A program made the translations under genes and the position numbers. A stretch of 64,000 nt of DNA, taken from positions 62,001 to 126,000 of the forward strand of contig NZ_RAQH01000010.1 of assembly GCF_003610695.1 (NCBI RefSeq), in the 5' to 3' direction. Numbering within the stretch: position 1 is the stretch's first letter; each line of letters starts with the position of its first letter. The notes beneath the pieces are model-generated. The model searched no databases, was not told where the DNA came from, and saw only the letters and a list, made by a program, of their open reading frames with translations. Origin of the DNA: Epilithonimonas arachidiradicis (lineage in GTDB: Bacteria; Bacteroidota; Bacteroidia; Flavobacteriales; Weeksellaceae). This document shows positions 33,906 to 42,974 of this stretch, in pieces.

Positions 33906-34748
33906 ATGACAGCTTTAGAAAAATTCGGGGTTGAGATTTTTACTCAGGAAACGATTCACCAGAGAATTACGGTGGACAAACCTTTTCGTCCGGAGAATCC
34001 TGCGTTTTTGTTTATAAAAAGCGGAACGATAAAACTCAGGCAACACCTCAGTGATCTGGAGCTTTCGGCCAATACTTTTATTGTCACAGATCCGCAAAGC
34101 GTTTATGAGTTGATTTCTTTCAGCGATGATTTTCAGTCAAGGATGGTCTCTTATAAGCGCGAATTTATTTCTACATTGTCATTGAAATTTAACAGGTTAA
34201 TTACCTACCGGTATTTCCGTCAGCAGATGAATGTGGGAGTTCCGTTTTCTCCGGATGACCTGGAAGTGGTTTGGAAAAGCGTCAATTTTTTAAAATATAT
34301 TCTCGATTCCGACACTGAAATGATCTACAAAAAAGAGATTGTGGAACATCTTTTCTCGGTTTTCTGCTATCAGATGGCAGGAATTATTGCCAATGAAGAC
34401 AACAGCTCTATGAATCAGATGTCGAGACAGGAAGAGATTGTTTTTTTATTCCTTAATGATTTGTCAAATCATCATTTGAATAACCGCAATGTTGAGTTCT
34501 ATGCGGAGCGGCAATCCATTACAACCAGACATCTTTCGTCGGTGGTAAAGTCAATTACGGGAAGATCGGCAAGCCAGATTATTGCTTCTATTGTAATTAA
34601 TGAAGCAAAAGTATATTTAAACTCTTCTAATATGCCTGTTTCAGAGATTTCCTCCGTTCTTGGCTTTAGCGACCAATACTCGTTTTCTCACTTTTTTAAG
34701 AAGCATTTGAGGATGAGTCCAAGCCAGTATAGGCAGCAATTCCAATAA
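33906..34748 (+). CDS. AraC family transcriptional regulator
   Basis: 280 residues. A cupin-like N-terminal sensing region (~1-150) is followed by an AraC DNA-binding domain (~180-280), with the second helix-turn-helix visible in PVSEISSVLGFSDQYSFSHF and FKKHLRMSPSQYRQQFQ. It lies 92 nt upstream of the TolC-EmrA-EmrB operon in the same direction and may activate it. The 16-bp inverted repeat and promoter lie in this gap. The ligand is unknown. Confidence 0.85.
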   Translation: MTALEKFGVEIFTQETIHQRITVDKPFRPENPAFLFIKSGTIKLRQHLSDLELSANTFIVTDPQSVYELISFSDDFQSRMVSYKREFISTLSLKFNRLITYRYFRQQMNVGVPFSPDDLEVVWKSVNFLKYILDSDTEMIYKKEIVEHLFSVFCYQMAGIIANEDNSSMNQMSRQEEIVFLFLNDLSNHHLNNRNVEFYAERQSITTRHLSSVVKSITGRSASQIIASIVINEAKVYLNSSNMPVSEISSVLGFSDQYSFSHFFKKHLRMSPSQYRQQFQ

Positions 34749-34783
34749 TCGAATCCTACATTTGAACATCTTTTTCCAAAAAT

Positions 34784-34799
34784 CAAACATTTGTTTGAA
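34784..34799. promoter_or_regulatory. Candidate efflux operator, site 2
   Basis: TCAAACATTTGTTTGA, 7-bp arms around TT. It contains the -33 box TTTG (34791-34794) of the promoter and is the exact reverse complement of the site at 26924-26939, which points to a regulator shared by the two efflux operons. Confidence 0.6.
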
Positions 34800-34820
34800 T
34801 CTTTAACCAACCTAACTTTG
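34791..34820 (+). promoter_or_regulatory. Promoter of the TolC-EmrA-EmrB operon
   Basis: TTTG (34791-34794), an 18-nt spacer and TAACTTTG (34813-34820) match the Bacteroidota -33/-7 consensus. Transcription would start near 34827, 14 nt before the ATG. It is the clearest two-box promoter in the window. Confidence 0.65.
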
Positions 34821-34840
34821 CATCTGTAAAACAAGGTAAA

Positions 34841-36151
34841 ATGGTTAAGAACATAAAAACAGCAGTCTCAGTTTTGATAGGTCTCTTTCCTGCGCTGTTT
34901 TTTTCACAAGAAATAAAACAGATGACCGCAGATGAAGTTGCCGCACTGGCAATTCAGAACCATCAGCAACTAAAAGTTTCTGCTCAGAATATCGACATCG
35001 CAAAACAGCAGACCGATATAACGAAGCTTCAGAAACTTCCAACGATCACCGCTTCTACAAGTCAGTTTTACTTGGGAAACGCAATAGCTATCGACAAAGA
35101 TTTTTCTAATTCAACAACGATTCCGATGCCGCATTACGGAAGTTCGTATGCGGTTCAGGCGACTCAACTCATCTTCAAAGGTGGATTGGTTAACAAGTCA
35201 ATTGAATTGGCCGGACTTCGTGAACAGCTTTCTGAATTGGATTTAGAAAAAAATAAACAAGACGTTAAGTTTTTGGTGATTTCAAATTATTTGGACATTT
35301 ATAAAATTATCAATCAGGAAAAGGTTTTTCAAAACAACAAAAAACTGGCTCAGGAAAGATTAAAAAACATCAACGATTTCTACAAACAAGGAATGATTAC
35401 AAGGAATGAAGTCATTCGTGGAGAATTGATCATCAAAAATCTCGACCAGGGAATTTTAACTTTAGTCAATAACAGAAAAATTCTTAATTATAATCTGAAT
35501 ATTGCTTTAGGTTTAAATTTTGAAACGCAGATTGTTCCTGTGGAAGATTTGGGTAACAAAGAAACCGGAATCGGAATGGATTATTATCTGAATCTCGCTC
35601 ACGACAGCAATCCTCAGATGAAATCGGCAAAAACCAATATCGAAGTTGCCGATAAAAACATCGAAATCATTAAAACCGATAAAATGCCGACGCTTTCAGG
35701 TTTTGGAGGTTACACTTTACAAAGACCGATTACGACGAGAAATCCTGTTTTGGATATGTACTCCGGCGGTTGGCAGGGCGGAATTTCTTTGAGCTACAAT
35801 ATTGATAATTTATACAAAACCAAAGAAAGAGTGAAGCTTGGGGAAATCCAGAAAAATCAGGCGAATGATGCGATGACTTTGGTACAGCAAAATCTGGATA
35901 TGGCTGTGAATGCGGCTTATACAAAATATCAGGAAGCCATTCAACAAGCAGAAATTCTGAATGATGCTAAAAATTTAGCCGATGAAAACTACAAGATTAC
36001 AGAAGCTAAATATCTGAATCAATTGGCTGTACAGGCAGAAATGCTGGATGCACAAAACCAAAAACTGCAATCGGAATTAGATTTTGCCAATGCAGAAATC
36101 AATGTGCTGTATCAATATTATAATCTTCTGAAATCTACCGGAACGCTGTAG
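34841..36151 (+). CDS. TolC family outer-membrane efflux protein
   Basis: 436 residues with signal peptide MVKNIKTAVSVLIGLFPALFFSQ and two TolC repeats (MTADEVAALAIQNHQQLKVS... and MDYYLNLAHDSNPQMKSAKT). Unlike the 31527 channel it is not a lipoprotein. First gene of the operon with the EmrA- and EmrB-like genes. It provides the outer-membrane duct for an MFS-type tripartite exporter. Confidence 0.93.
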   Translation: MVKNIKTAVSVLIGLFPALFFSQEIKQMTADEVAALAIQNHQQLKVSAQNIDIAKQQTDITKLQKLPTITASTSQFYLGNAIAIDKDFSNSTTIPMPHYGSSYAVQATQLIFKGGLVNKSIELAGLREQLSELDLEKNKQDVKFLVISNYLDIYKIINQEKVFQNNKKLAQERLKNINDFYKQGMITRNEVIRGELIIKNLDQGILTLVNNRKILNYNLNIALGLNFETQIVPVEDLGNKETGIGMDYYLNLAHDSNPQMKSAKTNIEVADKNIEIIKTDKMPTLSGFGGYTLQRPITTRNPVLDMYSGGWQGGISLSYNIDNLYKTKERVKLGEIQKNQANDAMTLVQQNLDMAVNAAYTKYQEAIQQAEILNDAKNLADENYKITEAKYLNQLAVQAEMLDAQNQKLQSELDFANAEINVLYQYYNLLKSTGTL

Positions 36152-36183
36152 TTATTAAAATTTAAATAATTCAAAAGTTGTGG

Positions 36184-36262
36184 TCTTTGCTAAGTGAAAC
36201 GGCTTTGCGAACTTAAAAACACTTAGTAGTTAAAAAAACTTTGCGCACTTTGCGTTAAAAAC
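36184..36262 (+). repeat. CTTTGCGAACTT dispersed repeat, copy 1
   Basis: Starts CTTTGCTAAGTGAAACGGCT, then TTTGCGAACTT, and ends ACTTTGCGCACTTTGCGTTA. It aligns with the element at 53611-53690 in the same orientation. It lies inside the operon, between the TolC and EmrA-like genes. Confidence 0.65.
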
Positions 36263-36297
36263 AACATTCAATTTTATTAAAACTGAAAATCAAGATA

Positions 36298-37404
36298 ATG
36301 GAAAACAAGGAACAAAATACTCAAGATACAAAACCGGCGGCTAATTCTGCCGTAGCGAAGAAGAAAGAAAATAAGAAAAATAAAATCAGAGCCATCATTT
36401 CAAACATCATCGTTTTTGCGGTGATTGGTTTTGGATTGTATTGGCTGGTTCGTCAGTACTTTCACATCGGCGACAAAACTTATACAGAAGCTGCTCAGGT
36501 AGAGGAATTTATTAATCCGATTAACACAAGAGTTTCGGCTTATATTAAAGAAATTAAATTTATAGAACATCAGCAGGTGAAAAAAGGCGATACTTTGGTC
36601 ATTCTGGATGACAGAGAAATTCTTACACAGCTTGGTCAGGCAGAAGCGGCGTATCAAAATGCATTGGCCCAAAGATCAGCAACAAGTTCTTCTGTCAACA
36701 CGGTTTCCAACAACGTAAGCGTGATGGAATCTAATATCGCCGGAGCAAAAGCCAGACTTTGGAATGCCGAACAGAATTTAAACCGATACAAAAACTTATT
36801 GGCTTCGGAAGCGGTAACAAGACAGCAATACGATCAGATGAAAACCGAATATGACGCCCAAAAAGCAGCCTATGAAACGTTGGTTAATCAAAAGCAATCG
36901 GCAAATCTTTCAACCACTGAAGTGAAATCTAAATTAGGAATCAACGATGCAGAAATCAAAAGAACAAAATCGGCTTTGGATATGGCGAAAATCAATCTTT
37001 CTTACACCGTAATTACGGCACCTTACGATGGTGTAATGGGACGAAGACTGATTTCTGAAGGTCAGTTGATTCAGCCGGGACAGCAGGTTGGAACCATCGT
37101 TTTGAATAATCAGAAATGGGTAACCGCCAACTTCTTGGAAAGTCAAATGCCGAATATCAAAATCGGACAAAAGATAATGATGACTGCCGATGCATTGGGC
37201 GGAAAACAGTTTGAAGGAGTGGTGACTGCCGTTTCAGCAGCAACAGGTTCAAGATATTCTAGCGTTCCAACAGACAATTCAACCGGTAATTTCATTAAAG
37301 TTCAGCAAAGAATTCCCGTTAGAATCGAGTTTACAGATTCCAATAAAAAAGAAGATGTTGCGAAACTGAGTGCGGGAATGAATATGAATGTGTCTATAAA
37401 ATAA
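36298..37404 (+). CDS. HlyD/EmrA-type membrane fusion protein
   Basis: 368 residues. A lysine-rich cytoplasmic N-terminus (~1-30) is followed by one membrane helix (~31-50, AIISNIIVFAVIGFGLYWLV), then lipoyl half-motifs around a long coiled-coil hairpin (~95-215) and a beta-barrel (VITAPYDGVMGRRLISEGQL, VTANFLESQMPNIKIGQKIM). It links the MFS pump encoded downstream to the TolC channel encoded upstream. It is 146 nt from the TolC gene, with a dispersed repeat in the gap. Confidence 0.93.
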   Translation: MENKEQNTQDTKPAANSAVAKKKENKKNKIRAIISNIIVFAVIGFGLYWLVRQYFHIGDKTYTEAAQVEEFINPINTRVSAYIKEIKFIEHQQVKKGDTLVILDDREILTQLGQAEAAYQNALAQRSATSSSVNTVSNNVSVMESNIAGAKARLWNAEQNLNRYKNLLASEAVTRQQYDQMKTEYDAQKAAYETLVNQKQSANLSTTEVKSKLGINDAEIKRTKSALDMAKINLSYTVITAPYDGVMGRRLISEGQLIQPGQQVGTIVLNNQKWVTANFLESQMPNIKIGQKIMMTADALGGKQFEGVVTAVSAATGSRYSSVPTDNSTGNFIKVQQRIPVRIEFTDSNKKEDVAKLSAGMNMNVSIK

Positions 37405-37476
37405 AAGGCTGGAAGCTGGGTGATGGATGCTGAAAGATAACATCCCGCACCCAACATCCCGCATCAAACAAAATAT

Positions 37477-39066
37477 ATGTACAACCAAGGTCTTTTCAGC
37501 AATTGGGTTCCGAAACCGCTTCAGCTATTTATGCTGTTCCTGATCACGCTTATCGCAATGCCGGTGAGTGGAGTGTATACGGGAAGTTTAAGCTATATGG
37601 TGGGCGATACGGGAGCACTGAGCGAATATTATATGTGGGCAAACTATGCCACAACAGTAGGGATGGGCGCTGCAATGCCTATCGTTTTGAGGGCTAAAAT
37701 GCGTTTCAAAGTCCGAGATAAAGTCGTGGCTTTACTCGTATTGATGGGTGTTTTAAGTTTCATCAATGCTACAACTTCCAATCCGATGGTAATTGTTTTT
37801 GTATCATTGATTTTAGGGTTCTTCAAAACATTTATTACAATTGAAGTATTTCTCCCATTGATGATGCTGATGGGCGGAAGGGGAATATTTTACGGTGTTT
37901 TTTACACTTTTATTCTCGTGATAACCCAAGTTGCAAATTATTACGCCGTAGAATTTTCTATCATTTACAATTGGCGACAGTTCCTCATTTTTGTAGCGAT
38001 TCTGTGTTTCATTGTGGCACTGATTTGCTGGGTATTGATGCACGATAAATATTTTGCGCTTAAAATGCCTTTGCATTACATCGACTGGCTGAGTATTCTT
38101 CTTTTTATTTCGACATTTATGTTTTCGGCGTATGTTTTTTCATTTGGGAAGCAACAGGATTGGCTCAATTCTCAGAATATTATCAATGCAAGTATTGCTG
38201 CATTTGTGAGTTTTGCTCTGATGGTCATTCGTCAGGCGACATTAAAACGACCGTATTTATCATTTAAAATCTTCACACGAAACAATGTGCAGGTTGGCTT
38301 ATTCCTTTTGCTGTGTCTTGGGATGTTTCTCGCAACCACTTCGCTTCAGAACATCTTTTCAGTCGGAGTTTTAGGGTACGACCAGTTGACAAATGCGAAA
38401 CTGAATATGATGATGATTCCGGGAATGTTACTCGCAGGAATTTTAGCCGTGTATTGGTTTAAAAAAGAAAAAAAGCTCAAGTTTTTCATCTTTGCAGGTT
38501 TTTCGTCGATGGTGGCGTACTGCATCATAATGTATTTTTCGATGGTACTCGAGTTCAGTTATGAAAGCTGGTATCTGCCGATGTTTTTAAAAGGATTCGG
38601 GATGTGTTCGCTCTACATATCCGTTTGGTATTACGCTTTAGATAAGCTCGAAATCAACGATATGTTGCCGGCAATCGGGTTGTTTTTGCTTTGGCGTTCT
38701 TTCGTCACAGTCGGACTTTTCTCCGCCCTATTTTCGTGGACTCAATACCAATTTCAGATTGAAAGCCTTGGAAATTTAGCAGTCTATATGGACGGAATGA
38801 CACTCAATTCACAACCCAATCTCAGCCTGAAAACCATTCAGCTCAACGCGATGATTGTAGCCAACAAAAAACTATTCGGATATATTGTACTTGCCGGTTT
38901 TGGGATTTTAATTTTCGTAATGACCCATCATTTCGGATATCCTAAATTCACTTTAAATAAGCTCGTAAGACTCTTCGGCGGTAAATCCGTCGTTGCCCGA
39001 AGACGCTTAAGAGAAAGAAAAAAATTAGCAGAAAGCCTGAAAGACGGCGTAGGTTCTGCGATATAG
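37477..39066 (+). CDS. MFS multidrug transporter (EmrB/DHA2-like)
   Basis: 529 residues with about 14 hydrophobic segments, as in the DHA2 family. The N-terminal part contains MPVSGVYTGSLSYMVGDTGA; the usual basic loop between TM2 and TM3 is LRAKMRFKVRDKV. The basic C-terminal tail ends RRRLRERKKLAESLKDGV. With the TolC and EmrA-like genes upstream it forms a tripartite proton-driven exporter. The 72-nt gap before it holds an imperfect GGATGC/GCATC-type hairpin. Confidence 0.92.
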   Translation: MYNQGLFSNWVPKPLQLFMLFLITLIAMPVSGVYTGSLSYMVGDTGALSEYYMWANYATTVGMGAAMPIVLRAKMRFKVRDKVVALLVLMGVLSFINATTSNPMVIVFVSLILGFFKTFITIEVFLPLMMLMGGRGIFYGVFYTFILVITQVANYYAVEFSIIYNWRQFLIFVAILCFIVALICWVLMHDKYFALKMPLHYIDWLSILLFISTFMFSAYVFSFGKQQDWLNSQNIINASIAAFVSFALMVIRQATLKRPYLSFKIFTRNNVQVGLFLLLCLGMFLATTSLQNIFSVGVLGYDQLTNAKLNMMMIPGMLLAGILAVYWFKKEKKLKFFIFAGFSSMVAYCIIMYFSMVLEFSYESWYLPMFLKGFGMCSLYISVWYYALDKLEINDMLPAIGLFLLWRSFVTVGLFSALFSWTQYQFQIESLGNLAVYMDGMTLNSQPNLSLKTIQLNAMIVANKKLFGYIVLAGFGILIFVMTHHFGYPKFTLNKLVRLFGGKSVVARRRLRERKKLAESLKDGVGSAI

Positions 39067-39085
39067 AAAATACCTTGTTTTCACT

Positions 39086-39125
39086 GCGAAGCCCTTTTTT
39101 ATTGTAAAAATGGGGCTTTGCTTTT
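39086..39125 (+). terminator. Terminator of the TolC-EmrA-EmrB operon
   Basis: GCGAAGCCC (39086-39094) pairs with GGGCTTTGC (39113-39121), helped by a T6/A5 extension, and is followed by TTTT, 20 nt after the stop. Confidence 0.6.
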
Positions 39126-39177
39126 ACAACGATACACGAGCGTTCATCAATCACCATTTGTCAATTATCAATCATCA

Positions 39178-39265
39178 TTTTTTAGGAGCTTTTTCCGGCT
39201 ATCCACTGTATCTTTTGTTCCGCTTTGCTCCACAAAAGGATGCCGTTTCTATCCGGGCTATGGGG
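39178..39265 (+). repeat. Structured dispersed repeat, copy C
   Basis: Starts TTTTTAGGAGCTTTTTCCGG; ends TGCCGTTTCTATCCGGGCTA. The central stem CTTTTGT (39212-39218)/ACAAAAG (39232-39238) encloses a 13-nt loop. It lies after the EmrB-like gene, in its orientation. Confidence 0.8.
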
Positions 39266-39303
39266 AAAATTAACGCTCAAAATTACTCTGAATGTTTTAT
39301 GTT

Positions 39304-40167
39304 TTATTCTTTAGATTTTGTTCTTCGGTTTCTCCATTTTCTGAATAAGATGATAAGAACTGGAATTGCCAGTAGGAACGGCCAATAAGAAATTAATCCT
39401 AATATGAAACCGACAAAGTTGTTCCAACCTTCTGCCAAAGAATCTGTAAACTGACTTCCAAAACCAATTTTGGATGTCACAGCATTTCTAGGATTATTTT
39501 TAATTAATGTTAATTCAAGCGTACTGTATTTTACTTTGTCATCAATGAATCTGAGTCTGCCTTTCGAAGATTCTATTTCTTCTTCCAGACTACGAATATT
39601 CTCCTGGATTTCCAGAATATCTTTTGTATTGGTCGTTTTTTTCAGAAGGTCTCGGTATTTTTCCAGATAAACAAATTTGTTCTCCAGTCTGATAGAAACA
39701 TCAGTATATTCTTCGGTAACATCGTCAGTTACAATCCTGTTCGAAATCACATTACCCAATTCTGAACTGAATGATTGCAACAGATTATCAAAATTCTGAT
39801 TAGGTACTCGAATAGTCATTTTGAGCATTTCCTGACTATCACCATTACTGAAGTATTCGCCCTGTTTGTACGCATTCAGCTTTTTAAGATTATCAGTAAC
39901 AATTTTTTGAGCTTTCTTCATATCGCCCACTTCGATTTCCAAATCGCCACTTTTAATAATTTTTGAAGCTATTTCTAGAGAATTTGCATAGATTTCTTTT
40001 TCCTCAATGGTATTTGGTGGTACAGGAACGTATTGATCTTTCGTGTCATTTTTTTCACTAATAACATTGGCTAATGCAGCGTCTACAGAGACGATCTCAT
40101 GGTTATTATCTTGTTTGCTGCAAGAAAGTATGGAAACAAAAAGAAGAAAAAGTAAAGAGTTTTTCAT
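39304..40167 (-). CDS. DUF4349 domain lipoprotein
   Basis: 287 residues. Lipobox ILSCS (Cys16). The DUF4349 region (~65-270) has IIKSGDLEIEVGDMKKAQKI, MTIRVPNQNFDNLLQSFSSE, a coiled coil (~185-215, NIRSLEEEIESSKGRLRF), then a membrane helix near the C-terminus (FVGFILGLISYWPFLLAIPV) and a basic tail. The function of the family is not established. Single gene on the minus strand, converging with the efflux operon. Confidence 0.88.
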   Translation of the reverse strand: MKNSLLFLLFVSILSCSKQDNNHEIVSVDAALANVISEKNDTKDQYVPVPPNTIEEKEIYANSLEIASKIIKSGDLEIEVGDMKKAQKIVTDNLKKLNAYKQGEYFSNGDSQEMLKMTIRVPNQNFDNLLQSFSSELGNVISNRIVTDDVTEEYTDVSIRLENKFVYLEKYRDLLKKTTNTKDILEIQENIRSLEEEIESSKGRLRFIDDKVKYSTLELTLIKNNPRNAVTSKIGFGSQFTDSLAEGWNNFVGFILGLISYWPFLLAIPVLIILFRKWRNRRTKSKE

Positions 40168-40209
40168 ATGAAGCGGTGTTTTCTCATAGCAACATCAAAA
40201 ATTATGCGC

Positions 40210-40242
40210 AAAAAAAATCTCCTAGATAATTTCTAAAAGATT
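40210..40242 (-). terminator. Intrinsic terminator of metG
   Basis: AATCTCCTAGA (40216-40226) and TCTAAAAGATT (40232-40242) pair as minus-strand RNA over 11 bp with two G-U pairs. A T run follows on the minus strand. Confidence 0.7.
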
Positions 40243-40269
40243 TTTGTATTAATAATGTTATTTCAATTT

Positions 40270-42306
40270 CTATCCAATCTCAATCCCGTTCTCCACATTG
40301 CTGTCATCCGGTGTTACGAAAGATAATTTTCCGTCTGGTTTAGTCGTCAATAAGAACATTCCTTGAGATTCAATTCCGCGGATTTTTCTTGGTGCAAGAT
40401 TCAATAGAATCATCACTTGTTTACCAATCAATTCTTCCGGAGAAAAGCTCTCAGCAACACCAGAAACCACAGTTCTGATATCAACACCTGTATCCACTTT
40501 GAACTTCAATAATTTATCTGCTTTTTCTACTTTTTCAGCTTCAAGAATTGTTGCAGTTCTCAAATCGATTTTAGCAAAATCATCAAATGTGATTTGTTCT
40601 TTCATAGGGTTGGCGTTAGGGTTTGTTTTTTTATTGTTTTGTTTGGTATCTTCCAGTTTCTGGATTTGAGCTTCGATAACATCGTCTTCGATTTTTGAGA
40701 AAAGAAGAGAAGCTTCGTTGATTTTGTGACCTGTTTCAATTAAAACAGATTTAGTTTCAACATCATTCCAGTCTGATTTTTGAACATTAAATAGAGTCAA
40801 TAATTTCTCAGAACTGAAAGGCATAAACGGTTCGCACAGCTGAGCCAAAGCAACAGCAATCTGAGCGCCTACAAATAAAGAATGTGCGGCCTTTTCAGGA
40901 TTGTCTTTAATCGTTTTCCAAGGCTCTTCTGTCTGAAGATATTGATTTCCAAAACGTGCTAAATTCATCAAGGCTGTTAAAGAATTTCTGAACTCATAAT
41001 TTTCTAAGAATCCTGAGATTTCTTTTGCAGCTTTGTTTATTTCAGCTAATTCAGGCACATTTACATCACCTTGAGGAACAATTCCGTCATAATATTTATG
41101 AATCAAAACCGCAACCCTGTTGATAAAGTTTCCAAAAATTCCAACTAACTCAGAATTATTCTTCGTCTGAAAATCCTTCCAAGTAAAATTATTATCTTTA
41201 GTTTCCGGAGCTGATGAAAGAAGAGCGTATCTCAAAACATCCTGCTGTCCCGGGAAATCTTCTACATACTCGTGTGCCCAAACTGCCCAGTTTCTTGAGG
41301 TTGAAATTTTATCATTTTCAAGATTCAAAAATTCGAAAGCAGGAACGTTTTTCGGCATGATAAAATCGCCGTGAGCCTTCATCATCGCAGGGAAAATAAT
41401 ACAATGGAACACAATGTTATCTTTTCCAATAAAGTGAACTAAATCACTTCCTTCACTTTGCCAGTAATCTTTCCAGTCTTTTCCGTTTTTCTCTGCCCAT
41501 TCTTTGGTAAATGAAATATAACCAATTGGCGCATCAAACCAAACATAAAGTACTTTTCCTTCAGCATTCGGAAGTGGAACAGGAACGCCCCAGTTCAGAT
41601 CTCTGGTCATTGCACGAGGCTTCAGACCGTCATTTAACCAAGATTTTACCTGTCCGTAAACGTTAGGTTTCCAGTCGTCTTTATGACCTTCGATAATCCA
41701 TTCGTTTAAGAAATCTTCATATTCGTTTAATGGTAAATACCAGTTTTTTGTCTCTTTTAAAATCGGAACATTCCCGCTCAACATTGATTTTGGATTAATC
41801 AATTCGGATGGAGAAAGGGTGGAACCACATTTTTCACATTGATCACCATAAGCGTTTTCGTTGCCACAATTTGGGCAAGTTCCAACAATATATCGGTCTG
41901 CTAAGAATTCTCCTGCCTGTTCATCAAAATATTGCTCAGACATTTCTTCCGTAAATTTTCCTTTTTCATAAAGAACTTTGAAGAAATCCTGACTTGTCTC
42001 ACGATGATTCGCCGATGTCGTTCTTGAATATTCATCAAAAGAAATTCCCAAATCTGAGAACGATTTTTTGATGATTTCGTGGTATTTGTCAACGATATCC
42101 TGCGGTGTAACACCTTCTTTTTTAGCTCTTATGGTAATAGGAATCCCGTGCTCATCGCTACCGCAAATAAAAGCAACGTCTTTTCCTAATCTTCTCTGGA
42201 ATCTAGCATAAACATCTGCTGGAATGTAAACTCCCGCCAAATGCCCTATATGAACCGGTCCGTTTGCATAAGGCAAAGCCGCCGTAATCATCTTTCTGTT
42301 TGACAT
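40270..42306 (-). CDS. metG: Methionine--tRNA ligase
   Basis: 678 residues, full length with the C-terminal dimerisation domain. HIGH motif HIGH at 19-22. The zinc knuckle CPNCGNENAYGDQCEKCG (~144-161) has four cysteines. The KMSKS equivalent is KISTS (in ENDKISTSRNWAVW). The tRNA-binding OB domain spans ~575-678 (FAKIDLRTATILEAEKVEKA). It charges initiator and elongator tRNA-Met. Single gene, with a TATTTTTG box upstream. Confidence 0.97.
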   Translation of the reverse strand: MSNRKMITAALPYANGPVHIGHLAGVYIPADVYARFQRRLGKDVAFICGSDEHGIPITIRAKKEGVTPQDIVDKYHEIIKKSFSDLGISFDEYSRTTSANHRETSQDFFKVLYEKGKFTEEMSEQYFDEQAGEFLADRYIVGTCPNCGNENAYGDQCEKCGSTLSPSELINPKSMLSGNVPILKETKNWYLPLNEYEDFLNEWIIEGHKDDWKPNVYGQVKSWLNDGLKPRAMTRDLNWGVPVPLPNAEGKVLYVWFDAPIGYISFTKEWAEKNGKDWKDYWQSEGSDLVHFIGKDNIVFHCIIFPAMMKAHGDFIMPKNVPAFEFLNLENDKISTSRNWAVWAHEYVEDFPGQQDVLRYALLSSAPETKDNNFTWKDFQTKNNSELVGIFGNFINRVAVLIHKYYDGIVPQGDVNVPELAEINKAAKEISGFLENYEFRNSLTALMNLARFGNQYLQTEEPWKTIKDNPEKAAHSLFVGAQIAVALAQLCEPFMPFSSEKLLTLFNVQKSDWNDVETKSVLIETGHKINEASLLFSKIEDDVIEAQIQKLEDTKQNNKKTNPNANPMKEQITFDDFAKIDLRTATILEAEKVEKADKLLKFKVDTGVDIRTVVSGVAESFSPEELIGKQVMILLNLAPRKIRGIESQGMFLLTTKPDGKLSFVTPDDSNVENGIEIG

Positions 42307-42329
42307 TTTTTAATTGAAATTTTGAGTTG

Positions 42330-42337
42330 CAAAAATA
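42330..42337 (-). promoter_or_regulatory. Putative -7 box of metG
   Basis: TATTTTTG on the minus strand fits TAnnTTTG, 24 nt before the ATG. No clear -33 box. Confidence 0.35.
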
Positions 42338-42952
42338 CGATTTCATTTTTAAACTCAGATAAGTGCATCTATTATTATGCAAAGCGTAAATCAGATTTGT
42401 ATTTTAACTAATTTGATATATCAAATGCTTTATTTGATTCCGTTTGGGAAATCATTAATAATTTAAAATAAGCATTTTTCCAATGTAAGTTCTTTCCATA
42501 TTTCTATATACGTCAGAAGTCCGTTCTCGAGTTTTGTTTAAAATTAATGTTTTGCAGTTACAGGTTTATAAATTTAATTTAAAATGGACTTTTGGTAAAA
42601 TTTTTAATTTTTATCAAAGTCACGAATTTATTGATGTTTTTAAGGATTTGGAATATTCTAAAAATTATGATTTGTTTCATTTTTGATTAATATAGGATTA
42701 ATATTGGTTAATTTAGAAGAAGAAAAAAGTGTTAAAACTGAACAAAATAAGCAGAAAATATATAATTGTTAAAAAAATTAACATTGAATTATTTTATTGA
42801 TATTCAATATGTTGTGTTTTATTGTTGATGTTTTTGTTTTCAAAACACGTTCTAAAATAACCGATTTTAAAAATATTTTAACACAATGTTGTTTTTTTTA
42901 TAAATTGCAAAACTAGATTATATGTAATCTGGGAACAAATTGAAAATAATAT

Positions 42953-42966
42953 AAACCTTAAAAATT
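42953..42966 (+). promoter_or_regulatory. ACCTTAAAAA leader motif, SusC gene
   Basis: AAACCTTAAAAATT lies 8 nt before the GTG start. The same ACCTTAAAAA core stands before the GH97, GH13 and MFS genes of this locus. Confidence 0.45.
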
Positions 42967-42974
42967 TATTTTTT

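Larger units (their letters stand above)
42307..42974. other. 668-bp AT-rich upstream region of metG and the sus locus
   Basis: No credible ORF. Near the left end is the metG -7 box (42330-42337). A dyad TGTTAA/TTAACA with a 5-nt spacer lies at 42768-42784. The leader motif AACCTTAAAAA lies just before the SusC start. The region is long enough to hold the sus promoter and a regulator site, but I cannot identify either with confidence. Confidence 0.5.
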
